From positions 1-64,000 of the forward strand of contig JAQFVV010001002.1 of assembly GCA_028023455.1 (NCBI GenBank): a DNA stretch of 64,000 nucleotides, read 5' to 3'. Made by a program: the position numbers and the translations under genes. The notes beneath the pieces were generated by a model that saw only the letters and a program-made list of their open reading frames with translations, was not told the DNA's origin and did not search any database. Origin of the DNA: Epiperipatus broadwayi. Its lineage: Eukaryota; Onychophora; Udeonychophora; Euonychophora; Peripatidae. Shown piece by piece: positions 25,581-37,940 of the stretch; positions within the stretch are counted from its first letter, which is position 1; every line of letters starts with the position of its first letter.

Positions 25581-27684
25581 TACATTAATTTAAAATAAAA
25601 ACTAAGTTCACAAATAAAAATAAATTTATTAAAAATGTAAAAGCTAAAAATAAATAAATTAAAGAGTTGTTAAACGTATATATATTCACACAGATGCAAA
25701 ACTTTAAAAATATTTTTTTTTAATAAATAAAAGTATTTGAACGTACTTTGTTATAAAAAAGTACAAGATTTAAAGATAAAATATTTTTGTAAATGGAAAT
25801 GATTGTTTTATAAATTAATTGAAAAGCAAGCTAGCCCTTGGGGCTCTTGTATAATTAAAAAGTCTGATGAAAGATAGATAAGAAAATAAAGAAATTAGCT
25901 TGACCAATGGAAGGCCAAGCCTCAGCTCAGACCCTAATGAAAATGATGGATTAGTGACATTTGTTCATTGATTGGGGGGGGAATAAAAGGAAAAATATTG
26001 AAATTAAGGCCAGTGCCAGCTTTTTGTGTTTGAGAGGTGTGATAGGACACACATATCACACTCTCTATTTAAAAAAAATGAAGTGACTGTAATTCCGGAA
26101 TGGAACCAGCTAATGCCACCTCCAGAACATCAGATCGGTCTTCCAATGGAGACATCACAGGAATTAAAAACAGGAACCTGGACTCTTCTACCATGAGCTA
26201 TGAACTTTACAAATTAACAAAAAAAAAGTAATTAAGAACTTTCGTCAATTTTTTTTTAAAGATTCAGCTAATCTAAATTTTAAAATGAACTCTTATTTGA
26301 TTTTCAAATTGATAATTAATGTTTAAATTATATATATTTGAGTTTGCTAAAAAAAAATCATTTCCATTTTTTTTATTTCTATTAATATTTATTTGTATAA
26401 ATTATTTAAATGCATGAATTTTAAGTTGGGTATGGACATTGCATGGATTCATTAGTGGGTAATTATGTTGTGGTTTTCATATTCGATTAGAATCTATAAG
26501 TCATCGATGTCAATGTGGCATCTTATGATGAATGCCATTGGTTTTCTTGTATTCCCTCTGTAATTGACATTATCAATGATTTTGTATTTTGATCGGTTAT
26601 GTTTATTTTGAAATGTTCTTAACTGTGGAATCTATGTAGCCGATCTATACTCAACATTATAAAACAAATTTTATAAAATTCATCTGTGCGAATGTATATA
26701 AATGATAAATTTAAGTCAGGCATGAATGGCTATATAGATTTGTAAAGTTATATTAATTAATTAGGGAAGGGTAATCTTAGGTTATTTGTTTTGTAGTTAA
26801 ATTAGGTCAATGGATTGGATATATTGGTGTAATTAGTAGATGTAGTATGAGGTTCTCTACGTGCAGAATCACAGTATACGCTGCACCCCCTGTTTGCCTA
26901 TGGAATTGGATAGTAAGATGGAAGACTCGGTCCATTCCTATGGAGTTTTTTGTTTATAGTTCTACTCACCAACAGATGTAGCATTCCTGTTTGGTTGAGA
27001 GACAATGTCTTCTCTAACTCTACTTACTGTTCAGATGTACATTCCTGACAGTATAGTATTTTGTGCTGTTGTATTCATGCTGCATTGAATACATTGATAT
27101 ATCAGATGGATTGACGTTGGTTTGACTGTGAACTTTTTGGCCTAAGGTTAAATCAGGGACAGAATATTTCCTTTTCAAATGCAAATCTATGTAGTTTATT
27201 CATACTCGACAATCTTAAAATTTTAAAATAATAATTTAAATTAAAAGTTAATATTAAAATCTAAATAATAAATGTCATTCCTCAAATTCTAAAATGATTA
27301 TATATGTGCATAAATAAATGTTGTTTGTGTATTAATTATTGGCAGTAGCTTATTTTATTCTTTGTTTAATATTAAAAATAGTCTTAGATAAGAATTTATA
27401 AATATAAATTTCTGCTACTCTGCTCAGCTAGTGACAGTGGGCTAACGGTCAGAATCCAAATATATAAAATAACAAAAAAAATATTTTTTTAAGCTTACGT
27501 ATCTGCTACTATATAAATTTTATAGGTTCAAATGCCTAGTAGTGCCCTGTAGTGCAGATTATGTTAAGTCTCCTCTTTCCCCAATTGTTATAATATATAT
27601 ATATATAAATAATTGCGGAAATAATTTTTATTTCTGTTTTACCATTGTGTGTTAATAACTCATAATATTTACAGCTAATACATT
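25581..27684. other. AT-rich noncoding DNA with slightly GC-richer patches
   Basis: 25830-26220 is more complex than its surroundings (GACCAATGG box near 25901, ATAAAAGG near 25983) but has no reading frame or recognised family. A B-box-like GGTTCAAATGCC occurs at 27526-27537 without a convincing A box. Confidence 0.35.
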
Positions 27685-28740
27685 TTTGGTACTTATTGTT
27701 TAGGTAGGCCAGCCATTTGGGGGTGTTCTTTCTCTGCAGGCTGACATTTTGCAAACTATTTTTAAACAATTTATGATCATTATTTACTAAAATGAAATTA
27801 TTTTATTTTTAAATTACATTATTTGGTAAAATTTTGTAAAATGGAATTATTTTATTTTTAAACAACTTAAGATCGAACGAACGTTAGACAGACCAGCTGC
27901 TTGGCATTTTATTCTTAAATTATTTTTAAACTCATTTTCAAACCATTTTTTTGGAGTGCAATTCTTTTACATTTTGAAAAATAATTAAAACATTTTATGA
28001 TCTAACATTATTTGGTAACGGTATTCTTGAGCTGTTGAACCAGGTTTGTTTTCGGAGTGAATATTTATGTCTACATGATGCAGACTTGCACCTGAACTGG
28101 GAACACTCCTGTTTCATCATTGATCCACAAGCACAGATTTTGCAATGTGGCAAAATATTTCTATTCTGCAAAAACCTTTCAGACACAGGCAATTGCCAAA
28201 ACTTTAAAGGCTGCTGCTTACTTAATTCAGCCATTTTGTTAGCATGCCAGTGATTCTTGCCCAAACATGAGTAAAGATGTTATCATGTGTCAACTCTATT
28301 TTCTAATACACTTTCTGATTTTTTTCACCCTTCAAAAGTGTGTAGGGAAGCATATGGACAGAATGAAAATTTTTAATACAAAATACTATCTTAGTTTTAT
28401 TGTAAAATAATTAGTTGAGCGAGGACATTTAAAGAGTTATGGTAAGTTGAAGTACAGGTACCTTCAAGTCATACTGTACTAAAGTTTAAATAGTTAGCAT
28501 TCAGATATAGTATATCTGCTGTTACAGGCCGTGTTAAAAAATGCCATTGGTTTCTGAGCATTTCCATGGTAATCAAGTGAATTAATGGCATATTTCCATG
28601 CTTTTGCAGAGACATAATGCCAACAAGTTGCTGCCCTGGCTATACGATAGCCGGTGGTGGCTGCCTAAATGGCACATATCTGTGCTTTTGCAGATAAAGA
28701 ATGCCACCAAGGGGCTGGCCTGTCTAAATGATATGTATCC
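27685..28740 (-). mobile_element. relic of an ISXO2/Merlin-type DNA transposon with imperfect inverted repeats
   Basis: 27700-27750 and about 28690-28738 are inverted, imperfect copies (TTTAGGTAGGCCAGCC against the complement of GGCTGGCCTGTCTAAA, then a TTCTTT-CTGCA block). They flank the transposase-like frame at 27995-28264. A further GCAGAGACATAATGCCAAC block at 28606-28624 repeats part of the right-hand sequence. The element edges are inferred. Confidence 0.45.
27995..28264 (-). pseudogene. N-terminal zinc-ribbon fragment of an ISXO2-like (IS1595/Merlin) transposase
   Basis: The 89-residue frame reads FLQNRNILPHCKICACGS, then RCKSASCRHKYSLRKQTWF and SSRIPLP. ISXO2-like transposases of the IS1595/Merlin group start with this pattern: a two-CxxC-type zinc ribbon followed by S-x-RKGT-x-F-x-x-S-x-LPL. 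The frame stops right after this module, so the DDE/N catalytic core is missing, and no continuation is seen further left on the minus strand. It could alternatively be one exon of a domesticated gene. Confidence 0.6.
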
Positions 28741-29409
28741 TTTTTTTCAATTTAAATACTGGCCATTATCTATGTGTGTAAAATAAGCATGATTTTGTAT
28801 GAATAGTCTTTAAAAAAGGAAACTAGTCCAATTTTTTTTCAATGGTATTCTTTTTTTGGAAAAAAAATTCTTTACGGATTTGATCACTTGGTGCATGCTT
28901 TTAATAAAATGGCGCATGTTTTACTTTAATCTGTTATTGAAATAATAAGAAAAAATAATATCAATAAAGTAAGAAAATATCTTAATACATTTGAATTTTT
29001 CTCTCCATTGATAAAAATAACAACTAGGCACAAAAACACAGATAAAAAGTTGCAATATTTTTTGTAATTGAGATAAAATAAATTATTGTTCCCAATACAA
29101 CCACATTGCTAATGTTGTAAAACATAATGATCTTCATTTGTGGTGGTAGTTTTACATTAGATGTTTTTTAATATATAAATATTTCTAGCATTTTAATATT
29201 TAGAATTACAAAATAAACTTTATCAAACTTTGTAGACGTTTAGATGTGTAGCATATATACCTATTTAAATAAATAAATTAATGCACATTAATTATGTATA
29301 AGAGAAAGCAGAGAGTCGTTAATTCTAGTCAGGCATATTACATTTTTTACATTCTATAGAACAAAATAAAATTGACAAAACATTTTGATTATATATATAT
29401 ATATATATA
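28741..29409. other. AT-rich noncoding DNA ending in a TA run
   Basis: Nothing recognised; (TA)n at about 29390-29410 borders the outer LTR. Confidence 0.4.
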
Positions 29410-31109
29410 TTAAGCACTACGTGATATTTGAATATCATGCCACACACTGGGTAGCCATTTTAATATTCTACCCAAAATCTTGTTCAAAGAATTTAGTGTG
29501 TATAAGTTATTACCCTAAGCTTCGAGCACATATATTTATGAGCAAAGGCCGAAGCCCCTCTCAAGCACCAATCTTATCCATTAATAAGAATTATACGTCT
29601 CGAAAGTGCAAACAAAAGTTCCGATGGACACTCTTTGGGTATTTTATCCACACTAGCTCAATCTCAAGGGTCTGGGAAAACAATGTTTATTGGGAGAACA
29701 AAGCTATGGATGGTCTCATTAAGAGATGCCTTATATCTCTAAATATAATTTCTATCTAAATCCAATCCTATTACAATAACCTATCAGTTAACAGAAACCC
29801 AGAATGTAAATAATATATATAAGTTGTAATTAATTCTAAGATTTATTAGCACATGCACATATATATTAATATCGTAAACATACAATTCATTCATTCCGCT
29901 ACATGTATGTATAATTAATACACATATTAACGAAGGAGTGCGATTACACATCAGAGTTGTATTTTTTTAAACAATTTAATAAATTATTAAGTACTTAAAT
30001 ATAATAAATTATTAAGTACTTTATTTAAGTTGAAATAACACATGTTTCTTTAGCCATTACTAAATGTTCATTTAAGGCAGATTAAGAAAAGATCAAAGTT
30101 ACCTCTTACGAGCGAATGTTCACGTGGCTGAGGCTAATAATCTGTAAGCTTACAGCATAGAGAAGATGTTGGTTTTAACGAAAGTCGCTGACCCAAACGA
30201 TGATGATAAGCTCTGAAATATTCTGGCCAAAACAATCCCTACTAGAATTTAAGTAGATGAGTTTGACTTGATTGTGAGAGAGTCTAGTTGTTAGACTTCC
30301 GTGGCCATTACACTTGGTTGACTAAATGGCAAATCCATAAATAAAGTTCAGGCAGGCCCCACAATAGCTGTTCATTGAGCGATCTAACAACCCACACGAT
30401 TATTTTACCCCCTCATGTAGACGGAGTACATTATGAATAAAATTCTTAATTAATAATTAGGATAATCAGTTTATACTTCTTTCTCTGCTTTCCTATATCA
30501 CTTCACTGCTTTATCTAATTTTTAAAATCACCACTAAAATCACTGAGAACAAATATAGTTCTATTCTTTAGTGCTTTTTAACCTCACTTTTCTTTTCTAT
30601 TCCTATGACAATGACCTGATCCCAGAAATGCTTTCAACTTTCATTGTTCTAAAAATACTCTTGACCAGTTCTAAGAATTCCGGTGGACAGTCATTAACTG
30701 AACCGCACATGACACAACTTTCCATTCCACTGGTTATTTTCCAGCCTTATATGATTAATGGGTTTTGCTTAAGAAACACGTGTTATCACTGGCATTTAAA
30801 TCTATCTTACAATATTAATAAATGAAATATCTATTTAAAACACAAATAAATAATAAAAAAATAATGCAACTCTACATATAACCGCTTTTCTACTTTCTCA
30901 CATATAAATATATTAGTAATTCTCACCCATTATATTAACACGTATAGCAAACATATATATATATATTCATACCTTTAATTGATTAACATACTCATTCATA
31001 CTCTTGTGTAACAGGGTTCGAATGACTATTTGTAAATTTTACTGCATCGACCTATTTAATTCGCAACCACTGGCAATTAAACCTGTATTCGAACCCAGCT
31101 ACTGTTACA
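29410..31109 (-). repeat. left LTR (3' LTR) of the outer Ty3-like element
   Basis: The 1.70-kb sequence is repeated as 32744-33222 plus 44770-45970; the second copy is split by an 11.5-kb insertion. Both begin TTAAGCACTACGTGATATTTG and end ACTGTTACA. In element orientation (minus strand) the LTR starts TGTAACAG, directly preceded by a purine tract. The other end lacks a canonical CA and merges with a TA run. The inner end holds an inverted pair of GGTTCGAAT motifs (about 31016-31024 and 31089-31097). Confidence 0.85.
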
Positions 31110-31118
31110 TATCCCCCT
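31110..31118 (-). promoter_or_regulatory. polypurine tract of the outer LTR element
   Basis: On the minus strand AGGGGGATA immediately precedes the LTR start TGTAACAG. This is where plus-strand DNA synthesis is primed in LTR retroelements. Confidence 0.75.
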
Positions 31119-31389
31119 GGTGCAATAGCCTTCAAATACCCTCTGTGTATTTGAATGGCTTCTTAAACTCCTCTTTTGTATCCTTTATCTGCCCCATCCT
31201 TCTACTTCAGTGGCCATGGCCCCTTTCCTTGATCATAATTTGGCTTGTCAGGTGGACGTCGAGCATCTGGCTCGCACTGCCATTTCGGTCTGTAACTATC
31301 ATCCCATCCTTTTCTATATGTTGCATTCCCATAAGAACATCCTTCTTCCATCCCAAGCTTAGTACTTTGCTGATCTGGGATTTCCTTTC

Positions 31390-32272
31390 CTCATTCCAAC
31401 AGTGTGCTATGGTCATATGCGGTCATATCCAGCACATTAAGTAGTTCTGCCACTTCTCCAATAGATGCTTTTCTCACCTCCAACATCATTCTTTCTACAC
31501 TCATAGGCATATTGTGCCTTACAATTTGAATGATGTGACCATCTGACAAATGACACATCCAGTGTTCTCAGTCTTGCCACTTGATGATAAAAGAATTGAC
31601 AGAAATTTTCTTGTTTCCCTTCCTCACATTTCTCTCACATCACTTGATACTGCATGAGCTCCTGGTGATCTTCAGACCAAAAAGTCTCTTGTATCTTCTT
31701 CTGGTACTCCTCGAAGGTTGTGGGTTGTTGAGACAAGTCCCACCATGCTTGGTCGTTCCCGCTTAAATTACTATATGCTACCACTACTTTATTTTCCTCT
31801 GGCATGGGATTCATGCCAAAGTATTTTCGTAGGCTTTGCAGATGCTCCACAGGAGCTTCCCCCATTTGGCCTTCAAACGGCCGTATCTTTAAGAAGTGAT
31901 TCACGTTGGTGAGCATCGCCATACCCATACATTTTACCATGTTCTCCGGTCTTTCTGCCTTGCAAGCCTTCAGTTTCTGTTTTACACTCCTCTCTCATTC
32001 ATCTAAACTCCCTTCTATTTTTTTATTGTCCGACTTCTCGACCTTTTCCTTACTTTCTCCTTCATTTCCCTCATACCCCTTTTTTCTCGACTACTTTCGC
32101 TTTCCACCCCTAGTTTCCATTCTATATCCTGACATCTCAGTTCGAACCTCTCATCCATTTCCTGAATTCAGAGTTCTAGATTTTCTAGTTTTTCTAAAAT
32201 CCTCTCCATTACATTTACTTCTTTTCCCTCTCCCGCCTTCTGCTGTTCCCCTTTCTGCTTTTTTGGCTTCAT
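31390..32272 (-). pseudogene. Ty3-type gag remnant of the outer LTR element
   Basis: An ATG at 32272 opens a Lys/Glu-rich N-terminus that soon meets stops. The best-preserved part (31940-31635) contains FLKIRPFEGQMGEAPVEHLQ, a PMPEENKVVVAYSNLSGNDQAWWD core and TFEEYQKKIQETFW, the retrotransposon gag capsid pattern: F-x-G near a helix, L-x-G-x-A-x-xWW, then a W/F-E-E-F helix. Another frame continues the capsid C-terminus to about 31400 (STLLE). No zinc knuckle, protease or polymerase is seen between the LTRs (internal region only 1.63 kb), so the element is non-autonomous or a deletion derivative. Confidence 0.75.
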
Positions 32273-32725
32273 TTTTTTATATATCACTATTAAGGTTAAA
32301 ACCTGCAAGGTTCATCACCCCGGCTTCAATGGCACTCTGCATGACTCACCTGATATGCCTTTCTCCCTTCATTTCTACCCTTATGGATTTTGTTTTATAA
32401 TATCCCAAATATTGGTAAATTATTAAACCCCTATCTATGAACTATGTAACTCTATATATGCCTCATGGAACAGACATCACCGATCATCAATGTTATTTTC
32501 CCTTCTGATTATTTGAGAAGTTTTCTATCAGTCTATCTATACATTGCAAAATATAACATTTAACCACATTTCCAAATATATATCCAAACTCTTTCTGTTT
32601 TCTTCTTTCTATATATATATATATATATTAAAAAAATATCATTCTCCAACTTTCGTTGGGGAGCCCTTTTCTAAAAAATTACATTAGGATGCCATTTTAT
32701 TGCCCGTTCTCCACTATTCGCAGCC

Positions 32726-32743
32726 CCGTTTGTCGGTCCGCCA
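32726..32743 (-). promoter_or_regulatory. putative primer-binding site of the outer LTR element
   Basis: On the minus strand TGGCGGACCGACAAACGG lies just inside the right LTR. It begins with TGG as expected for pairing with the CCA end of a tRNA. The tRNA is not identified. Confidence 0.5.
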
Positions 32744-33222
32744 TTTTAAGCACTACGTGATATTTGAATATCATGCCACACACTGGGCAGCCATTTTAAC
32801 ATTCTACCAAGTTATTACCCTAAGCTTCGAGTATGTATATTTATGAGCTAAGGCCGAAGCCCCTCTCAAGTGCCAATCTTATCCATTAATAAGAATTATA
32901 CACTTCAAAAGGGCAAACAAAAGTCAAAAGTTCCGATGGACAATCTTTGGGTATTTTATCCGAACTAGCTCAATCTTGAGGGCCTGGGAAAACAATGTTT
33001 ATCGGAAGAACAAATCTATGGATAGTCTCATTAAGAGACACCTTATATCTCTCAATATAATTTATTTCTAAATCCAATCCTATTGCAATAGCCTATCAGT
33101 TAACAGAAACCCAGAATGTAAATCATATATATAAGTTGTAATTAATTCTAAGATTTATTAGCACACGCACATATATATTAAAATCATAAACATACAATTC
33201 ATTCATTCCACTACATATATAT
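32744..33222 (-). repeat. right LTR (5' LTR) of the outer element, first part, before the insertion
   Basis: Matches 29410-29905 with small indels and ends in CTACATATATAT, where the inserted array begins. The LTR continues at 44770. Confidence 0.85.
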
Positions 33223-35554
33223 TGTAACCGGACCGCCACACAACTGTTTTATTACGTCAGTTGTAACAATTTTGTGATGAGCATGCTGCAGGAAGGAACT
33301 ATCAATTGATATTCTTAATGCAGATGTTAATGCCCCCCTACAACAATATTTCCTGCTCATCAGAGGACGTAGTACATAGAGACTGGAAACATCTAAATAT
33401 TTCTATGTTTGGTTTCCCAAAGAGCGCCATTAGAGTTCCATCTCACTACAACCTGACTGGCCTAGGTCAAGTTATGTCAGACGTAGCTCAGAGAACATGA
33501 GATGGAATGAACCAGTGCTATAATTGGTGAGTGATGCGATAAAACAAACAAAACTGGACAACTGGATAACCAATTTAATTTTTAGTAACAAAAAAATTTA
33601 TTAAATAACAATTAATTAGCAATTTCTAATGAAGTTCATTTCTATCCACATGATTACTCTTTTTCATTTTACTTATGAAAGAGCTAGAAGCAGTTCATTT
33701 TTCTTTATTTCATTATGAGAAGACACTTGGAAACATCCTAATTCAACAATAATTCATTTTGAATTCATTTATGAGAAAAAGCTTGGAAATATTCTAATTC
33801 AACAATAATTCATTTTGAATCCATTTATGAGAAGAAGCTTGGAAATATTCTAATTCAACAATAATTCATTTTGAATCCATTTATGAGAAGAAGCTTGGAA
33901 ATATTCTAATCCAACAATAATTCATTTTGAATCCATTTATGAGAAGAAGCTTGGAAATATTCTAATTCAACAATAATTCATTTTGAATCCATTTATGAGA
34001 AGAAGCTTGGAAATATTCTAATTTAACAATAATTCATTTTGAATCCATTTATGAGAAGAAGCTTGGAAATATTCTAATTCAACAATAATTCATTTTGAAT
34101 CCATTTATGAGAAGAAGCTTGGAAATATTCTAATTTAACAATAATTTGTTTTTGTATACCTTTATGAGAAGAAGCCTGGTAGCAGTTAAGCATTTATGAT
34201 TTATATAACATTTTGTTATTTTATGAATTATTACCGATTGGTAGACATTTGAACTCAGCAATTCTTGGTTTGTAGAGCATTTATCATTTGATAATTGAGG
34301 CATTTATAATTTAGCCAAATATAAAAGTATATTCTTATACATAAACTCTGTTACATTATAAGAAGCTTAGAAGCAGTCAAGTATTTATGATTTATACAGC
34401 ATTTCATCATTTTATTAATTATTACCGATTGGTAGACATTTGAACTCAGCAATTCTTGGTTTGTAGAGCATTTATCATTTGATAATTGAGGCATTTATAA
34501 TTTAGCCAAATATAGAAGTATATTCTTACACATAAACTCTGTTACATTATAAGAAGCTTAGAAGCAGTCAAGTATTTATGATTTATACAGCATTTCATCA
34601 TTTTATTAATTATTACCGATTGGTAGACATTTGAACTCAACAATTCTTGGTTTGTAGAGCATTTATCATTTGATAATTGAGGCATTTATAATTTAGCCAA
34701 ATATAAAAGTATATTCTTACACATAAACTCTGTTTGGCTTGTGGAGCATTTATAATTTAGTCAAATATAAAAGTATATTCATATACATAAACTCTGTTTG
34801 GCTTGTGGAGCATTTCTAATTTATATAGTAAATACGTTCAAATATTTTTATAAATAAATTTGCGTATAACTATTTCATAACTTCATTTTATAACGTATGA
34901 TAAACATGTTTTAATATTTTACAAAACAAATTCTATGTAATTATTTCATAATTCCACTTTATAACGTATGATAAATATGTTTTAATATTTTATAAAAATT
35001 ACCTTCCAGTTTTGCAGTCTAGTTTATTCAAAAGAAGGCGGGTTATTTCATTTATGGAAAGTCATGGCACAGCGTGGAGAGAATGAAGCCGCTAAATTAC
35101 CCCATTGACATTATAATTCCTCTAGCAAAGTTTTCTTTTTCCATTTTCACGTTTAGTTAAAGCTATATTTTAATTTGTCAAAAGAATTAAGTAATACACT
35201 TTCTTTTTTAAAAAAAAAAAAATTCAATATGTTCTGCTTCTCTGTGTAAGACGAAAGTTCTTTTCTTCTGACCACGTGCCTAATTTGAATACTGCCTCAG
35301 TTTAACTCAAGTATCTTTTCTATTTCTTTTTTAATGATTGGATAATTAATTTCTTTTCTTTTTATTGAGACAGATAAAAAAAATAAGATGACATAACATT
35401 TTATTCAAATCCATCAATCACAAAATTAAAAATATGATTTTTTTTAAACAAATCAAAATTTATTGCGTTCCCAATTAGACTGAATCACGCTAGACATTTT
35501 TAAATGGGGGGGGGTCTTTTGAATATTTATATGAGGAACAGCATATCTGTTTCA
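33223..35554 (-). repeat. LTR-A of the array (2332 bp)
   Basis: TG...CA termini on the plus strand (TGTAACCGG...CTGTTTCA). It contains a 56-bp minisatellite (about 33715-34165, roughly eight units) and three copies of a ~188-bp unit (34160-34735). Its first 60 bases differ from LTR-B and LTR-C, which agree with each other there. Short open frames such as 33306-33500 recur in LTR-B and are not genes. Confidence 0.88.
33715..34170. repeat. 56-bp minisatellite inside LTR-A
   Basis: Unit core GAGAAGAAGCTTGGAAATAT, spaced 56 bases, about eight units. LTR-B has about ten units (38440-39010) and LTR-C about nine (42925-43385). There are no unique spacers, so this is not a CRISPR array. Confidence 0.9.
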
Positions 35555-35565
35555 TTACCCCTCAC
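35555..35565 (-). promoter_or_regulatory. polypurine tract, array unit 1
   Basis: Minus-strand GTGAGGGGTAA abuts the LTR start TGAAACAG. The same tract occurs at 40028-40038. Confidence 0.75.
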
Positions 35566-36140
35566 CAAATTTTGGGATGAAATCGCCTGGAAGTACGATT
35601 TCATTCCATATACTATACACATTATTTCTCAGTACTGCCTGGTTTTAGATATGCTGATGAATGGGTAAGATGAGCTGGAAAAGTGAATACATGAACCATA
35701 GCCTCCAATGCCAGGATAAGTAGATGGCCAAGCACAAACTACCAGCACACACCGCCTCATGACGTCACGAGAAAATATCTCATTTTTAAGCACTACCTCT
35801 CTTGTACCTAGAAGCATCATCCAACCAAGAATAGGAGCCAGAGAAAAAAAATCAATTTGGCACTCAGCCAACCCTGCTCAGCTTCGGTGAGTCTTAGGGG
35901 CTATCATTTGGCCTATCCATGAGACCAAGGCCTATACATGAGACCTATATATACGCACTGCTGGACTACTCTTGGAGCACAACATCCAGGTCTGGATAGT
36001 GCCGAGCATATACTTCGGAGCATCATAACACAATGCATCCAAGCAGCTCCGCTCAATCATCCACCATCTCAACATGAAAAACACAAGTTCATGCATCACT
36101 ACACCACACTCACAAACTTTTTCCATCAGCTATCTCTATT

Positions 36141-37466
36141 TTATTCTGAATCATAACTGCAACCTGTTTTGGGAGACTGAGGATCATGATCAGTTCTCCT
36201 ATAGTCCTCTTTTGTATTATGAGGTGACATACTTCTGGATCGTCTCTTTGTTGAAAATTTATCATGTTTAACATTACTGTGATGTCTTGCTTCTTCACTT
36301 CTGTATTTTCTTTGGAGATCATTGTTACTGTTTGATCTTCTAATTATACGCGTCCGATATGGACCATGAACACCATCCGTGAATTTTCTCCTGTTCCTCT
36401 TCCATGGTGGTACTTCATTTTTATATAAAAGTTTCTTTTTAAATGGTTCTTCTGCCATAGTAATTATTTTTCTGGTATTTGTAAAGGTTTCTTGTTGCTT
36501 AATTTCTTTCACACTGATAAATCCCGAGTTTTCAGATTCCTTTTTGGTGTCTTTTCCTGCGTAAGCAACTATATTTTTAATAACTGTCTTTATATATTTT
36601 TTTTCTATACTCAATTTTTGATTTGAGTTTATTAAGCTTTTGTTTATAATTTTTATATATGGCTGAGGACTAACACACTTTTCTTTCCATTTTATGATTC
36701 CTTTCTCTATCTTTGTTACTATTTCATAGCATATATCAGACAATTTTTCTGAAACATTTTCTTCTATATTGGATAGTCCCTTTGTTATATTTTGATTATG
36801 TTCATTTTCACGTTTTTCATCTTCTTGAAGATCAGAAGATTTTAATTTTGCTTTATTAGATTCATTTTCATCCATTTGAAACTCTTTTACTGTATTTGAT
36901 ACAATTTCATTCTCAGCTTCTGTATATACTGTTTCTTTATTTTCAATTTTAGAGGTACATTCCACAATCAGACTTTTTTCTGAAGGTAGACCAACAATTT
37001 CAAGATCACTCTTTGTAATTTCAATTTCTTCCTTTTTAACAATCTCAAATTTTGCTTCATCAGTAATAGGATATTCAATTGGTGATTCCTTTAAAATATC
37101 TTTGGTTGGAAATTCCAAAGTTTCCTCCTCATCCAATTTTTTAGGTTGAATTATTTCCTTTATCAACTGGTTTAACTTTTCATTCTGATTTTTGAATGCT
37201 TCTTTAATTCATTTTTCTATTCTTTGGTTTGCTTCTATTGCTTGCTTGTTATATTCTTCTCTTTGTTTGATATCTTCTTCTCTTTGTTTATCCCATTTTT
37301 GGTTATATTCTTCTCTTTGTTTGATATCTTCTTCTCTTTGTTTATCCCATTTTTGGTTATCTTCTTCTCTTTGTTTGTCTCTTTTCTTTTGGTCTGCTTT
37401 TATAATTTCTATTATCTGAGCTATCGTAACTATTTTTTCTGTTTTTTGAGCCTCCATGTTTACCAT
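36141..37466 (-). pseudogene. gag-like protein of array unit 1 (one in-frame stop)
   Basis: An ATG at 37466 opens an 85-residue segment with coiled-coil repeats (KWDKQREEDIKQREEYN, twice). A TGA at 37209-37211 follows, and the same frame then runs on for 355 codons to 36141, about 441 codons in all. Unit 2 has CGA (Arg) at the stop position. The middle is acidic (Glu/Lys-rich). The C-terminus is strongly basic with PPWKRNRR, RRSNSNND and KRRSRSMSPHN, as in RNA-binding tails. I see no zinc knuckle and no clear capsid core, so 'gag-like' rests on position between primer-binding site and purine tract, the N-terminal coiled coil and the basic tail. It could instead be an accessory or captured protein. 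Confidence 0.6.
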
Positions 37467-37740
37467 TTCTCCTTTGTTTTCTGAATCAGTAAGCTTCTCT
37501 CTCCATCCACACCATGACCTTACTCCATCTTCTTTGAAATGCCTGTTTCATTCTTTATGCCATTCATTTTGTGTTTTTCTTTTAGACTTTTATTTTTCCA
37601 TCCTTCCTGAACAAATTACATCACTACATCATATGCACTGTTCATATCACAGAATCGTGATCTGCTTATGCCTATGAGTAGGCTAGCTAGATCGGACCTC
37701 ACAGTAGGGTGGCAAATTAACCGGCCTATGCCAGATAAGG

Positions 37741-37940
37741 CCTCACAGTAAGGATGACAATGTAATAGGTGCCTATGGTTAGGCTAGCTGGATAATGCCT
37801 CACAGTTGGACGACAAATGTAACCGGAGCCTATAGGTAGGTTAGCCAGGTAAAGCCTCACAGTTGGACGACAAATGTAACCGGAGCCTATAGGTAGGTTA
37901 GCCAGGTAAAGCCTCACAGTTGGACGCCAAATGTAACCGG
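37741..37940 (-). repeat. 57-bp tandem repeat spanning the LTR end and primer-binding site
   Basis: CCTCACAG starts at 37741, 37798, 37855 and 37912, exactly 57 bases apart. Each of the last three units carries the primer-binding-site complement followed by AAATGTAACCGG, that is, the LTR terminus. The same array lies at 42228-42427. Confidence 0.85.
37912..37929 (-). promoter_or_regulatory. primer-binding site, array unit 1
   Basis: Minus-strand TGGCGTCCAACTGTGAGG, two bases from the LTR end. It resembles the TGGCGCCCAACGTGGGGC-type site complementary to tRNA-Lys (CTT). The same site occurs at 42399-42416. Confidence 0.65.

Noticed and set aside
30571-30825. 84-codon frame repeated at 45436-45690
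   Set aside because: Part of the outer LTR; no protein signature.
31004-32400. Plus-strand frames of 60-164 codons
   Set aside because: Antisense shadows of the minus-strand gag remnant and LTR.
33306-33500. 64-codon frame repeated at 38015-38209
   Set aside because: Lies wholly inside the LTRs, has no family features and is disrupted in the third LTR; it is kept only because the LTRs are nearly identical.
33715-34170. CRISPR-like regular repeat
   Set aside because: The 56-bp units are contiguous with no unique spacers, in a eukaryotic LTR.
35629-36156. Short frames on both strands, duplicated at 40102-40629
   Set aside because: They lie between the gag-like frame and the purine tract of the array; duplication follows from the array, and none has a domain signature.
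37192-37484. Plus-strand Phe/Leu/Ser-rich membrane-like frames
   Set aside because: Antisense of the Glu/Lys-rich coiled-coil repeat of the gag-like protein.
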